Source: an uncultured Bacteroidia bacterium (GTDB lineage Bacteria; Bacteroidota; Bacteroidia; Bacteroidales; Prolixibacteraceae). From it: a stretch of DNA of 42,702 nucleotides. Position 1 is the stretch's first letter; the number at the start of each line of letters is the position of its first letter. The position numbers and the translations under genes are program-made. Below, one piece after another: positions 18,206-27,109 of the stretch. The stretch is taken from NCBI GenBank assembly GCA_903902325.1, contig CAIUUO010000188.1, positions 1-42,702 of the forward strand, written 5' to 3'. Under the pieces are notes generated by a model, which saw only the letters and a program-made list of their open reading frames with translations, did no database searches and was not told the DNA's origin.

Positions 18206-18334
18206 AAAGGATAAAGGCTAAAGGATAAAGGATAAAGTGAGAACGCTCTTATCAACATTATTATTGGATTAAGTACATATATGGCTTAACGTGCAGGGCT
18301 AACTTTATCCTTTATCCTTTAGCCTTTATCCTTT
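18206..18334. repeat. Perfect 33-bp inverted repeat of AAAGGAT heptads (pair C)
   Basis: Arm 1 (18206-18238) reads AAAGGAT, AAAGGCT, AAAGGAT, AAAGGAT, AAAGT. Arm 2 (18302-18334) is its exact reverse complement over 33 bp, including the one variant unit. The loop is 63 bp. Arm 2 contains the last codons and TAA stop of pdxJ; arm 1 ends 17 nt before the hydrolase start. The retained variant unit argues that one arm was copied from the other or both moved as a unit. Confidence 0.9.
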
Positions 18335-19045
18335 CAGGAGGCATTCCTTGTACCTCCTGATCGTTTCTTCCAACCCGATATACAATGCATCTGCAATCAG
18401 TGCATGGCCTATGGAGACCTCCAGAAGGTTTGGTATATGTTGGTCGAAATAGCGCAGGTTTTCCAGGCTCAGGTCGTGGCCGGCATTCAGGCCAAGTCCG
18501 AATTTTTCTGCGACTTTTGCAGCCTGAACGAACGGAGCGATCGCTTTTTCAGGGTCATCCGGATAATCTGTGGCATAAGGCTCCGTATAGAGTTCTACGC
18601 GATTGGCTCCTGTTTTGGCCGCACCTTCAATCATCAAAGGATCAGTTCCGACAAACAAGGAGACCCGAATCCCCGCAGAATGAAATTTTGCAACCACTTC
18701 CTTCAGAAAATCATGATTTTTCAGTGTATCCCATCCGGCATTGGAAGTGATCGCATCAGGAGAATCAGGTACGAGTGTTACCTGATCGGGCCGGACATCG
18801 ATCACCAGGTCAATGAACCTTGGATCAGGATAACCTTCAATATTGAATTCCGTTGTTATTAAGGGTTTCAGCGCGAGAGCATCGGCATACCGGATATGCC
18901 GCTCGTCGGGTCGCGGATGAATAGTAATTCCTTCTGCACCAAATTTTTGACATTGGACAGCCGCAAAGGTGACACTAGGCATCGAACCTCCGCGGCTATT
19001 TCGCAGTGTTGCAATTTTATTTATATTTACGCTTAATCGTGTCAT
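18326..19045 (-). CDS. pdxJ: Pyridoxine 5'-phosphate synthase
   Basis: A 239-residue enzyme that condenses 1-deoxyxylulose 5-phosphate with 3-amino-2-oxopropyl phosphate to give pyridoxine 5'-phosphate, the last ring-forming step of the DXP-dependent vitamin B6 pathway. Family signatures are [12 protein letters not shown] at the N-terminus, [11 protein letters not shown] at 41-51 with the active-site His, TEFNIEG with the catalytic Glu, and LNAGHDL near the C-terminus. I chose the ATG at 19045 (MTRLSVN) because this is the family start; an in-frame ATG three codons upstream is possible. The stop TAA and the two codons before it (Lys-Gly) are part of an AAAGGAT heptad array. It is divergent from the CBS gene. 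Confidence 0.95.
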   Translation of the reverse strand: MTRLSVNINKIATLRNSRGGSMPSVTFAAVQCQKFGAEGITIHPRPDERHIRYADALALKPLITTEFNIEGYPDPRFIDLVIDVRPDQVTLVPDSPDAITSNAGWDTLKNHDFLKEVVAKFHSAGIRVSLFVGTDPLMIEGAAKTGANRVELYTEPYATDYPDDPEKAIAPFVQAAKVAEKFGLGLNAGHDLSLENLRYFDQHIPNLLEVSIGHALIADALYIGLEETIRRYKECLLKG

Positions 19046-19062
19046 TGATCCCATCTATTAAT

Positions 19063-19070
19063 TAGGTTTG
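19063..19070 (+). promoter_or_regulatory. Candidate -7 box before the CBS/nadK unit
   Basis: TAGGTTTG fits TAnnTTTG, about 47 nt before the ATG at 19117, in the divergent gap to pdxJ. The -33 element is not convincing (a TTG is 15 nt away). Confidence 0.35.
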
Positions 19071-19116
19071 CAATTTACGAAATGATTCTCATTCATCCAC
19101 CACTTAACCTTCTGTC

Positions 19117-19788
19117 ATGATAGCTGAAACGTTGATTTCCGATTCGATACCTTCTGTGAGCATTTACGATAGTGCTACAAAAGTGCTTGCGATGATGGAT
19201 GTCTTCAGAGTATCTCATCTGCCAATTGTTGTCGGTCAGGAGTACCTGGGAGTGATATCGGACAAGGAAATTTTTGACGCCCGTGATTTTGATGAACCAT
19301 TGGAAACCTTCATCACGGACTCATTGCTAAAACCGCATGTGCATCCCCGTCAACATATCTTTGAAGTGGCTGCCGTTGCTTCTGGTTGCGGCGTTTCCAT
19401 TGTTCCAGTTCTGGCAGAGGATCACACCTATCTGGGTTCAATTTCCAGGTACGATTTGAGCAACACCCTGACAACACTTTTTTCGCCCAATGAACCAGGC
19501 GGCATCCTTGAACTTCAGATGTGTGAAAACAATTATTCACTGGCGCAGATCACGCAAATCATTGAAGGAAACGATGCACGCATTCTCAGTCTTTATACCT
19601 GGAAACCTACAGGTTCAACCACTGAGCTCAATGTCACCATCAAGATTAATCAGGTTGATCTTTCGGGGATCATTCAAACCCTGACCAGATATAATTATGA
19701 CATCCTTGCTACCTTTATGGATCAGACTCCGCTCAAGAGCCTGATTGATGACAGGTTCGACCAGTTTATGCGTTACATGAACACTTAA
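19117..19788 (+). CDS. CBS-domain protein
   Basis: A 223-residue soluble protein with two CBS modules (about 1-60 with DVFRVSHLPIV and YLGVISDKEIF; about 68-122 with SIVPVLAEDHTYLGSISRYDL) followed by an ACT-like region (about 135-190). CBS pairs bind adenosine nucleotides and regulate partner proteins; there is no attached enzyme or channel here. It sits 11 nt before nadK, an arrangement that suggests co-expression with NAD(P) supply. Function beyond nucleotide sensing is inference. Start ATG at 19117. Confidence 0.85.
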   Translation: MIAETLISDSIPSVSIYDSATKVLAMMDVFRVSHLPIVVGQEYLGVISDKEIFDARDFDEPLETFITDSLLKPHVHPRQHIFEVAAVASGCGVSIVPVLAEDHTYLGSISRYDLSNTLTTLFSPNEPGGILELQMCENNYSLAQITQIIEGNDARILSLYTWKPTGSTTELNVTIKINQVDLSGIIQTLTRYNYDILATFMDQTPLKSLIDDRFDQFMRYMNT

Positions 19789-19799
19789 ATATTTTTTGA

Positions 19800-20678
19800 A
19801 TGAGAATTGCCCTTTTTGGATGGACCATCGGACCAATTTTTTACGACGGCATGAAACGGTTGGTAGAAATCCTGCATCAGCATGAAACAGAAGTAATCAT
19901 TTATGCGCCATTTCTTGAATACCTAAAGAAAGAGACTGATCTTGATCCCGGAAAAACAGACAAATTTTCTTCATCCGGGGAGCTGACGAACGTAGATTTT
20001 TTCCTGAGTATCGGAGGTGACGGTACATTTCTTGAGGCAATTACCCTGGTAAGGGATTCAGGGATACCTATGGTTGGAATCAACAGTGGGCGACTTGGTT
20101 TTCTGGCAGATATTGCGCAGTCAGAACTTGAGTTTTCGATGGAGCAATTGTTTGCCGGAAAATTTATCATACAACCACGTTCACTGATCAAAGTGGAAAA
20201 TGAGTACAACCTCTTCTCTGGTTTTCCGTATGCCCTGAATGAATTTACGGTGCATAAACAGGACTCATCGCAAATGATCACGGTCCATGTGGAAGTAGGA
20301 GGGGACCTGCTAAATACCTATTGGGCGGACGGATTAATTGTTTCAACTCCTACGGGGACAACGGCATATTCGCTCAGCGTTGGTGGTCCCATCATAACAC
20401 CTGATTCTGCCAATTTTGTAATTGCTCCGATTGCTCCGCACAACCTGGCGGTCAGACCCGTTGTAATTCCCGATAATGAAGAAGTCTCTCTTTGGGTGGA
20501 AGGTCGCGGAGGCAGGTACATGGCATCCCTTGACTCCCGGTCTGAACCTTTTGACACAAATATGGTCTGGAAAATAAGAAAATCAGACTTTATCATCAAT
20601 GTGTTGAAATTCGAAAATCAGTCTTTTTACGAAACACTGCGTAAGAAATTGTTGTGGGGAGCAGACAAAAGGAATTAG
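19800..20678 (+). CDS. nadK: NAD kinase
   Basis: A 292-residue cytoplasmic enzyme that phosphorylates NAD to NADP using ATP. The diagnostic GGDGT motif is at 72-76 (SIGGDGTFLEA), followed by GINSGRLGFLADI and the NAD-binding region with DGLIVSTPTGTTAYSLSVGGP. Length is typical for the family. It starts 11 nt after the CBS gene, behind a T-rich gap, and is followed by the outer-membrane protein gene, which has its own candidate promoter. No unusual substitutions are seen in the motifs. Confidence 0.95.
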   Translation: MRIALFGWTIGPIFYDGMKRLVEILHQHETEVIIYAPFLEYLKKETDLDPGKTDKFSSSGELTNVDFFLSIGGDGTFLEAITLVRDSGIPMVGINSGRLGFLADIAQSELEFSMEQLFAGKFIIQPRSLIKVENEYNLFSGFPYALNEFTVHKQDSSQMITVHVEVGGDLLNTYWADGLIVSTPTGTTAYSLSVGGPIITPDSANFVIAPIAPHNLAVRPVVIPDNEEVSLWVEGRGGRYMASLDSRSEPFDTNMVWKIRKSDFIINVLKFENQSFYETLRKKLLWGADKRN

Positions 20679-20758
20679 TCGAACATAAATTTGCTCTCTT
20701 TTTAAGATTTTTTATGCATTTAGCCGGTTTGAAAAATATTAATTCCGGCGTAATCTAT

Positions 20759-20766
20759 TACTTTTG
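20759..20766 (+). promoter_or_regulatory. Candidate -7 box before the outer-membrane protein gene
   Basis: TACTTTTG fits TAnnTTTG and lies about 40 nt before the chosen ATG at 20807. The nearest TTTG upstream (20728-20731) gives a spacing of 27, longer than normal. It could drive the uppS-bamA-OmpH run. Confidence 0.4.
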
Positions 20767-20806
20767 TTGCCGTTATCTATTGTTGGCACTTAAAAAGGAC
20801 GTTTTA

Positions 20807-21709
20807 ATGGTTGTAACCACGAGGAAGGTTTTTTTCTCCTTATTTCTAATTCTCTGTTTTTTGTCGGCCAGACCGCAAAAAGCAGTTGATATTGGTATAC
20901 TGGCCGGTGCAACTGCCTATTGGGGAGATGTGGAGCATGTCGATTACAGCAAATCCGTCTCCTCCTTGTATGGTTTGATCTGCAGGTATAATTTCAATAC
21001 AAGACTTGCCGTCAGGGGACAGTTGTTAACAACTCAGCTTATGGCTACCGGAGTTTTTCAGGGAGTTTCGCTGGCTGAATCTACTTCGCATCCTTCAGGT
21101 TTAGATCAATACGTTAAAAAATCTGACAATTCATTCAGTTTCAACCGTTCGGTACAGACGCTGGAAGCCATTTTTGAGTTTAATTTCATGGATTACCAGA
21201 GCGGTATTTTGAAGAAAAACCGCTTTACTCCTTTTTTGTCGCTGGGATTAGGCTGTTTGTACTCGAAGGCACCAGGAACAGGAACCCTGATATTGATGCC
21301 TCAATCTTCAACGCTTTTTCTTCCAGGCATGAATCTGTATATTCCCGTTCAGATAAACGGGAAAAACACCAACGCATCGACGATACTTGCACCTACCATC
21401 CCTGTCGGGTTTGGAATCAAATACAACCTTACAAAGAGAATCGGAGCCTGCGTCGAAATGTCCATAAGAAAGACTTTTACCGATAATATTGATAACCTGA
21501 AGGATCCCGGAAGGTATCAAAATCCTATTCCGGGGACGGACAACAGCAATTATCCGAGTCCGGATCAATTTGTTCCGAATTCCATGGTCAACAACGATTG
21601 GTTTGCTTCCGTGAATGTTTCTCTTTATTGGCAGATATGGACCGACAAGGGTGTATGTAAGGTGATGGATGATAAAAATAGTTATTACGGAAAAAAAAGT
21701 GGATTCTAA
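20807..21709 (+). CDS. Outer-membrane beta-barrel-like protein (DUF6089-like)
   Basis: A 300-residue protein started at ATG 20807 because it follows a ribosome-binding-like AAGGA and begins with a signal peptide (MVVTTRKVFFSLFLILCFLSA). The open frame extends upstream, but that part is not membrane-signal-like. The mature part has alternating hydrophobic strands, for example VDIGILAGATAYWGDVEHVDYS and SLYGLICRYNFNTRLAVRGQLL, ending near NDWFASVNVSLYWQIW, as expected for a small barrel. Its place between nadK and uppS matches the gene order I associate with the DUF6089 family in Bacteroidota. Function is unknown. Its 3' end overlaps the uppS reading frame by 41 nt. Confidence 0.7.
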   Translation: MVVTTRKVFFSLFLILCFLSARPQKAVDIGILAGATAYWGDVEHVDYSKSVSSLYGLICRYNFNTRLAVRGQLLTTQLMATGVFQGVSLAESTSHPSGLDQYVKKSDNSFSFNRSVQTLEAIFEFNFMDYQSGILKKNRFTPFLSLGLGCLYSKAPGTGTLILMPQSSTLFLPGMNLYIPVQINGKNTNASTILAPTIPVGFGIKYNLTKRIGACVEMSIRKTFTDNIDNLKDPGRYQNPIPGTDNSNYPSPDQFVPNSMVNNDWFASVNVSLYWQIWTDKGVCKVMDDKNSYYGKKSGF

Positions 21710-22439
21710 AGATTTAAATAGCAGCAAAATACCACACCACGTTGCCATCATCATGGATGGCAACGGACGTTGGGCCGAATTGAATGGGAATGACCGGATT
21801 TTCGGTCACCGCAAAGGAGTCGAAGCCGTTCGCTCTGTTGTCGAAGGTGCAGGCGAAATAGGGATACATTACCTTACACTTTATGCTTTCTCAACAGAAA
21901 ACTGGAATCGCCCGAGGGAAGAGGTGAATGCGTTGATGGGATTACTTGTTCATGCCATCCTTGCAGAGACTGAAAATCTGAATAAAAATAATGTTTCTTT
22001 GCGGGCGATTGGTGATTTAAAATCAATGCCCGCCGAAGTGCAGGAGAATTTAGCCGCAGCTATCGCAAAAACAGCAAACAATTCAGGGCTTCGGCTCGTT
22101 TTGGCGCTAAGTTATTCGGGCAGGTGGGAACTGGTGGAAGCAGTCAAAAACATGGCTGATGAGTTAAAAAATGACAAAATTGACAAAAGTAGCATCAATG
22201 AAGAGTTGATTGGAAAATATCTTCCTACATTTGGCCTGCCCGATCCAGAACTGCTGATTCGAACCGGCGGCGAATTTAGGGTAAGTAATTTTCTTCTTTG
22301 GCAGATAGCCTATACAGAGCTGTTCTTTTCACAAAAATTATGGCCAGACTATCGTAAAGAAGATCTTTTTGAAGCAGTTAACGATTTCCAAAAGAGAGAG
22401 AGACGATTTGGAAAAACTAGTGAACAAATCAGAATTTGA
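21669..22439 (+). CDS. uppS: Isoprenyl transferase (undecaprenyl diphosphate synthase)
   Basis: A 256-residue cis-prenyltransferase that elongates farnesyl diphosphate with isopentenyl diphosphate to the C55 carrier lipid used for peptidoglycan and O-antigen assembly. The catalytic region HVAIIMDGNGRWA (Asp30) is at the N-terminus, followed by GHRKGVEAVR, YAFSTENWNRP and, near the C-terminus, RTGGEFRVSNFLLWQIAYTELFF. The ATG at 21669 lies within the preceding gene; a GTG at 21699 would be another possible start and would reduce the overlap to 11 nt. It is followed by bamA after one base, so envelope lipid and outer-membrane assembly genes are co-transcribed. Confidence 0.95.
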   Translation: MIKIVITEKKVDSKDLNSSKIPHHVAIIMDGNGRWAELNGNDRIFGHRKGVEAVRSVVEGAGEIGIHYLTLYAFSTENWNRPREEVNALMGLLVHAILAETENLNKNNVSLRAIGDLKSMPAEVQENLAAAIAKTANNSGLRLVLALSYSGRWELVEAVKNMADELKNDKIDKSSINEELIGKYLPTFGLPDPELLIRTGGEFRVSNFLLWQIAYTELFFSQKLWPDYRKEDLFEAVNDFQKRERRFGKTSEQIRI

Positions 22440-22440
22440 C

Positions 22441-25017
22441 ATGGTCAAAAGAGTAATTTTTTTGTTTTTTGCATTTATTTTAAGCGCACAATTATACGGT
22501 CAAACGGTTGCTGACAGCACAAATTTCTCCGTTTTTTACGACAGTCCCAAACATTACACCCTGTCCGGATTAGAGATCAGTGGTATCAAGTTTTTGGATA
22601 CCGAAGTTTTAAAAGGTCTTTCAGGTCTGACCATTGGGGATGAAATTACCATTCCGGGTGATCAGATTACCTCAGCACTCAAAAAATACTGGAAGCAGGG
22701 TCTTTTTTCCGATGTGAAGATATCTGCAACCAAAATTGTTGGAGACAAGATATGGTTGAATGTTTTCCTTCAGGAACGCCCGCGTCTTTCAGCCAAGAAC
22801 TATCATGGTGTAAGCAAAAGTGAGAAGGAAGATATTGAAAAGCAGGTAATGATGCTGATCGGTGGGCAGGTTACAGACAACCTCGTGAATACGGCTCAGC
22901 GTCAAATTCTAAGTTTCTACCAGGGAAAGGGATTCTACAATACGGATGTCAATATTGTTCAAAGGGATGATACTACCAAGCAAAACCAGATTGCATTGGA
23001 AATATATGTCAACAAGAAAACAAAGGTTAAAATCACTAGTATTGAGTTCGTGGGCCATAAAGCCCTTGCTAACTATGAATTGGAGAAATCGATGAAGAAA
23101 ACCAAACAGAAGAAAATTTATAATTTTTTCTCATCGAAGAAGTTTCTGCAGGATAAATACGAAGAAGACAAGATCAACCTGATTAAAAAATACAACGAAA
23201 AAGGTTATCGTGATGCTATCATTGTTTCAGACTCGATCATCAAGGACACTACCAATAATACAGTCCGACTGAAATACTGGATCGACGAAGGAAGCAGGTA
23301 TTATTTCAGGAATTTGCGATGGGTTGGTAATACGGTACTTACGGATGTTCAGCTTTCCCGAGTACTCGGGATAAAAAAAGGAGACATTTTTGACCAAAAG
23401 TTGCTTGACAAGCGTCTTACAGAGGATGACGATGCCGTTTCGAACGAATATCTGAATACGGGTTATCTTTTCTTTAACCTAAATCCCGTTGAGGTGAAAG
23501 TGGAAAATGACTCCATCGATTATGAGATGAGGATTGTGGAAGGATCTCAAGCCACCATTAATTCAATTGGTATCAAAGGTAATACAAAAACAAACGAACA
23601 CGTGGCACGCCGGGAGTTATACACCCGTCCCGGACAGTTGTTCAGCAAGGAAAACATCATTCGGTCGGTGAGGGAGTTGTCGCAGATGGGTCACTTTAAC
23701 CCGGAAGCAATCAAACCGGATGTGGTACCTCATCCGGAAGACGGAACTGTGGACATCAATTATGAACTGGAAGAACGTGCCAACGACCAGGTGGAACTTT
23801 CAGGAGGCTGGGGCGGCGGTATGTTTGTCGGTACCGTCGGTTTGAAGTTCTCCAATTTCTCTGTCAGGAATATTACCAACAAGAAAGCATGGAAGCCGCT
23901 TCCTACCGGAGATGGTCAGACACTGACGCTTAGGGCTCAAACAAATGGTTCATACTATCAGTCATATAGTTTCTCCTTTACTGAACCCTGGTTGGGAGGA
24001 AAAAAACCAAATTCGTTTACCTTTTCAACCTACTATTCCCTGCAGACGAGCGGAAACAGTGCCTATAATTATGGAAACGGTGGTTATGGCAGCGCTTATG
24101 GCAGTGGTTACGGCAGTGGTTATGGAACTGGCTATGGAAGCTCCTACAATCAATACAATTACGAAATTTCCCAGAAAATGGGTGTACTGGGTGCCTCAGT
24201 TGGACTCGGATATCGTTTGAAATGGCCCGATAGTTATTTCACCATGTACCACGAACTCTCTTACCAAAGGTACATCCTGAATAACTGGCAGTATTTCCTC
24301 TTTCAGAACGGTACGTCCAATACCTTGGCATTCAGAACTGTTATTGGGAGAAACTCCACAGATAGTCCGCTTTACACGCGCAGGGGATCCAACTTCTCCC
24401 TTTCTGTGGCATTTACTCCACCCTATTCTCTTTTCTCAAACAAGGATTATAGCAGTACGACCTTGACGCCACAGGAAAAATATCAATGGATTGAGTACTA
24501 TAAAACCGGGTTGAAAGCTGATGTTTATACTCCGCTGCAATCAAAACAGGATGCAAAACTCATTTTGCGAACTAAATTTGAAACCGGATTCCTTGGATAT
24601 TATAACAAATATCTTCGCTCACCATTCGAAACCTATAAACTTGGGGGTGATGGTATGTCGGGTTACAGTTCCTATGGAAGTGAGTATATCGGATTGCGCG
24701 GATATGAAAATGGCTCTTTGACTCCGCCAAATGGTGGTTATATTTACGAAAAAATGACGCTTGAACTGCGTTATCCGATCACTTTGTCACAGTCGGCCAC
24801 CATTTATGGACTTGGATTTCTTGAAGCGGGTAACTCCTGGTATAATATGGCGGATTACAATCCATTCAGCATTAAACGGTCAGCTGGTCTGGGTATCAGA
24901 ATCTTCCTTCCAATGTTTGGTCTGATGGGATTTGACTGGGGCTACGGTTTCGATGACGGATATACCAAAGGAACAGGTGGCAGTCAGTTCCACTTTATCA
25001 TGGGACAACAATTTTAA
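22441..25017 (+). CDS. bamA: Outer-membrane protein assembly factor BamA
   Basis: An 858-residue Omp85 protein. I start at ATG 22441, one base after the uppS stop, since it begins the signal peptide (MVKRVIFLFFAFILSAQLYGQ). Residues 30-460 carry POTRA-type repeats, then a 16-strand-type barrel follows with the conserved GLRGYENG (the VRGF/Y lid motif) and a C-terminal aromatic residue (GQQF). It inserts beta-barrel proteins into the outer membrane together with the downstream OmpH/Skp proteins. An unusual insertion near residues 541-574 is almost entirely Gly, Tyr and Ser in GSGY-like repeats and probably lies in a surface loop. Confidence 0.95.
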   Translation: MVKRVIFLFFAFILSAQLYGQTVADSTNFSVFYDSPKHYTLSGLEISGIKFLDTEVLKGLSGLTIGDEITIPGDQITSALKKYWKQGLFSDVKISATKIVGDKIWLNVFLQERPRLSAKNYHGVSKSEKEDIEKQVMMLIGGQVTDNLVNTAQRQILSFYQGKGFYNTDVNIVQRDDTTKQNQIALEIYVNKKTKVKITSIEFVGHKALANYELEKSMKKTKQKKIYNFFSSKKFLQDKYEEDKINLIKKYNEKGYRDAIIVSDSIIKDTTNNTVRLKYWIDEGSRYYFRNLRWVGNTVLTDVQLSRVLGIKKGDIFDQKLLDKRLTEDDDAVSNEYLNTGYLFFNLNPVEVKVENDSIDYEMRIVEGSQATINSIGIKGNTKTNEHVARRELYTRPGQLFSKENIIRSVRELSQMGHFNPEAIKPDVVPHPEDGTVDINYELEERANDQVELSGGWGGGMFVGTVGLKFSNFSVRNITNKKAWKPLPTGDGQTLTLRAQTNGSYYQSYSFSFTEPWLGGKKPNSFTFSTYYSLQTSGNSAYNYGNGGYGSAYGSGYGSGYGTGYGSSYNQYNYEISQKMGVLGASVGLGYRLKWPDSYFTMYHELSYQRYILNNWQYFLFQNGTSNTLAFRTVIGRNSTDSPLYTRRGSNFSLSVAFTPPYSLFSNKDYSSTTLTPQEKYQWIEYYKTGLKADVYTPLQSKQDAKLILRTKFETGFLGYYNKYLRSPFETYKLGGDGMSGYSSYGSEYIGLRGYENGSLTPPNGGYIYEKMTLELRYPITLSQSATIYGLGFLEAGNSWYNMADYNPFSIKRSAGLGIRIFLPMFGLMGFDWGYGFDDGYTKGTGGSQFHFIMGQQF

Positions 25018-25062
25018 TCTTTGGCCTGAATATTGTAAGTGTACTAATAAAAACAGATTAAG

Positions 25063-25578
25063 ATGAAAAAGTTATATTTAGTGGGAATCATACTTTTTTT
25101 GTCCTTTACAGCAAGTTTTGCGCAAAAATATGCATACGTTGATACCGATGTAATCTTGGGAAAATTACCTGCCTATGTGGCTGCCCAGGAACAGTTGGAC
25201 AAACTTTCGCAAAAATACCAGAAAGAACTCGAGACCATTCACTCTGAACTCGACCAAATGTACAAGGATTTCCAGGCAGAAGTAGTTTTGCTTTCACAGG
25301 ATATGAAGAAAAAGCGCGAAGAGCAAATTGTCAATAAGGAAAAAGAGTACAAAAAACTACAGCGGCAGTACTTTGGTCCGGAAGGTGACTTGGCCAAAAA
25401 GAAAGAAGCATTGATCAAACCCATTCAGGATGAGGTTTTCAGTACAATTCAATCCATTTCTGAGCAAGGCGCTTACTCCATTGTTTTTGATAAAGCAGGA
25501 AGTATGACGATGATCTACACCAACCCCAAATTTGATCTTAGCGATCAGGTGTTACAAAAACTTGGATATAAGAATTAA
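25063..25578 (+). CDS. OmpH/Skp-family periplasmic chaperone
   Basis: A 171-residue protein with a signal peptide (MKKLYLVGIILFLSFTASFAQ) followed by KYAYVDTDVIL and a long charged coiled-coil segment (about 40-125, rich in Lys, Glu and Gln), then a short C-terminal region. This is the Skp jellyfish layout; Skp holds unfolded outer-membrane proteins in the periplasm and hands them to BamA. It is 45 nt after bamA, and a paralogue follows. Both copies downstream of bamA are usual in Bacteroidota. Confidence 0.9.
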   Translation: MKKLYLVGIILFLSFTASFAQKYAYVDTDVILGKLPAYVAAQEQLDKLSQKYQKELETIHSELDQMYKDFQAEVVLLSQDMKKKREEQIVNKEKEYKKLQRQYFGPEGDLAKKKEALIKPIQDEVFSTIQSISEQGAYSIVFDKAGSMTMIYTNPKFDLSDQVLQKLGYKN

Positions 25579-25591
25579 TGTTTTAAATTTG
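25562..25591 (+). promoter_or_regulatory. Promoter for the second OmpH gene
   Basis: TTG at 25562-25564 and TAAATTTG at 25584-25591 are 19 nt apart, the standard Bacteroidota spacing. The -33 part lies inside the last codons of the first OmpH gene. Transcription would start near 25597, 23 nt before the next ATG. Confidence 0.6.
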
Positions 25592-25619
25592 CTACATAAA
25601 AATTAAATTCAGATCGATC

Positions 25620-26138
25620 ATGAGACATTTCTTAAGTGTAATAACTTTATCACTCCTTCTTTTTGTTGGAGCATCCGCATCGGCACAAACTTTAAAATTC
25701 GGTCATATCGACTTTCAGGGATTGATTACAACCATGCCTGAACGCGATGCTGCACAAAAAGCAATGGCAAAAATGCAAGCCGACCTTGAATCACAACTTG
25801 GTGTTATGCAAAAAGAATACCAGACCAAAGGTCAGGAGTATGTTGCCCTTGTTAAGCAAGCTACTGTAACTGACGCCATTCGTCAGGCTAAAGAGGCTGA
25901 TATTCAGAGTCTTCAGGAGAGAATAACAACATTCCAACAACAAGCGCAGGAGAACCTTCAGAAAGAGGAGACCAAACAATTTCAGCCTGTTGTCGAGAAA
26001 GCCAAGAAGGCAATTGCTGAGGTGGCCAAGGAACAGGGTATGACCTTCGTATTCGAAGTCAACAGTGTCCTTTATTACAACGCCGTTCAATCAACAGACA
26101 TGATGCCTTTGGTAAAAGCCAAACTTGGATTGAAATAA
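25620..26138 (+). CDS. OmpH/Skp-family periplasmic chaperone
   Basis: A 172-residue paralogue of the preceding gene: signal peptide (MRHFLSVITLSLLLFVGASASAQ), LKFGHIDFQGLI at the head of the mature protein, a coiled-coil body (about 45-130, Gln/Lys/Glu-rich) and a globular end with FVFEVNSVLYYN. It should serve as a second holdase for outer-membrane precursors. It has a good promoter of its own overlapping the upstream gene and a strong terminator after it, so it can be made separately from bamA. Confidence 0.9.
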   Translation: MRHFLSVITLSLLLFVGASASAQTLKFGHIDFQGLITTMPERDAAQKAMAKMQADLESQLGVMQKEYQTKGQEYVALVKQATVTDAIRQAKEADIQSLQERITTFQQQAQENLQKEETKQFQPVVEKAKKAIAEVAKEQGMTFVFEVNSVLYYNAVQSTDMMPLVKAKLGLK

Positions 26139-26164
26139 ACTCAGTTCCCGGTTAAAAAATTGGA

Positions 26165-26191
26165 GGGCGCCTTATAAGTGCCCTTTTTTTT
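26165..26191 (+). terminator. Rho-independent terminator after the bamA/OmpH unit
   Basis: The stem GGGC...GCCC (26165-26183, with an inner CTTATAAG region) is followed by eight T residues. It ends the envelope operon before murI. Confidence 0.85.
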
Positions 26192-26245
26192 ATGTCATTA
26201 CTTCGTTGTGTTGTTAAATAATTGTAGTTTCGAAGGTTAAAATTC

Positions 26246-27091
26246 ATGCTAATGCCTGATAAATACCAACCTATTGGCGTTTTTGATTCCGGTTACGGCG
26301 GACTTACGGTTTTCAGGGAGTTAATTGACCAATTACCGCAGTACGATTATATCTACCTTGGGGATAATGCCAGGAATCCTTATGGAACACGCTCGTTTGA
26401 GGTTGTTTACGAATATACCTGGCAGGCGGTCAATCATCTTTTTGAACGTGGTTGCCGGCTTGTTGTACTTGCCTGTAATACCGCATCGGCCAAAGCCCTT
26501 AGGAATATACAGCAGATTGATTTGCCCAGGACTTCTTACCCCGACAGGCGAGTGCTGGGAGTAATCAGGCCGAGTGTCGAGATGATTCCCGGGCTTACCA
26601 AAACAGGTCATGTTGGGGTACTGGGCACTAGAGGAACGGTATTGTCAGAGTCCTATCCAATGGAGATAGCCAAAATATCGCCTGACAGCCCTTTGACTGT
26701 CGTTCAGGAGGCTTGCCCCATGTGGGTGCCCATCGTTGAAAACAATGCCATAGAAAGCCCGGGAGCAGCCTTATTTATCGAAGAGAATCTGAAGAACCTT
26801 TTTGCAAAGGATCCGCTGATCGACACAATCATTCTGGGATGTACCCATTATCCGCTTTTGCTGGATATAATCAATAGATTTTTACCTCCCGGTGTAGTTT
26901 TACTTTCCCAGGGACATGTTGTTGCCACCAAACTGGAAGACTATTTATTCAGGCATCCCGAAATAGAGATGCAATGTTCAAAATCCGGCCGGCGAGATTA
27001 CCTGACTACAGAATCTGCGGGAAATTTCGATCAGCTGGCTAAAATATTCCTGGGCGAAGAGGTTCGGTCGCAGCATGTGAAATTGGGGTGA
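26246..27091 (+). CDS. murI: Glutamate racemase
   Basis: A 281-residue enzyme interconverting L- and D-glutamate, giving D-Glu for peptidoglycan. The family motifs are complete: GVFDSGYGGLTVF (11-23), LGDNARNPYG (38-47), the first catalytic cysteine in VLACNTAS (Cys77), and the second in ILGCTHYPLL (Cys199). An ATG two codons downstream is an equally possible start. It sits after a strong terminator and so has its own transcription; a weak TAGTTTCG near 26225 resembles a -7 box. It converges on the kinase gene, with a REP-like palindrome pair between them. Confidence 0.95.
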   Translation: MLMPDKYQPIGVFDSGYGGLTVFRELIDQLPQYDYIYLGDNARNPYGTRSFEVVYEYTWQAVNHLFERGCRLVVLACNTASAKALRNIQQIDLPRTSYPDRRVLGVIRPSVEMIPGLTKTGHVGVLGTRGTVLSESYPMEIAKISPDSPLTVVQEACPMWVPIVENNAIESPGAALFIEENLKNLFAKDPLIDTIILGCTHYPLLLDIINRFLPPGVVLLSQGHVVATKLEDYLFRHPEIEMQCSKSGRRDYLTTESAGNFDQLAKIFLGEEVRSQHVKLG

Positions 27092-27109
27092 ATTTTGCGG
27101 GGGAATTCT

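Noticed and set aside
20654-20806. Upstream extension of the outer-membrane protein frame
   Set aside because: It overlaps nadK and a candidate promoter, while ATG 20807 has an AAGGA site and a signal peptide.
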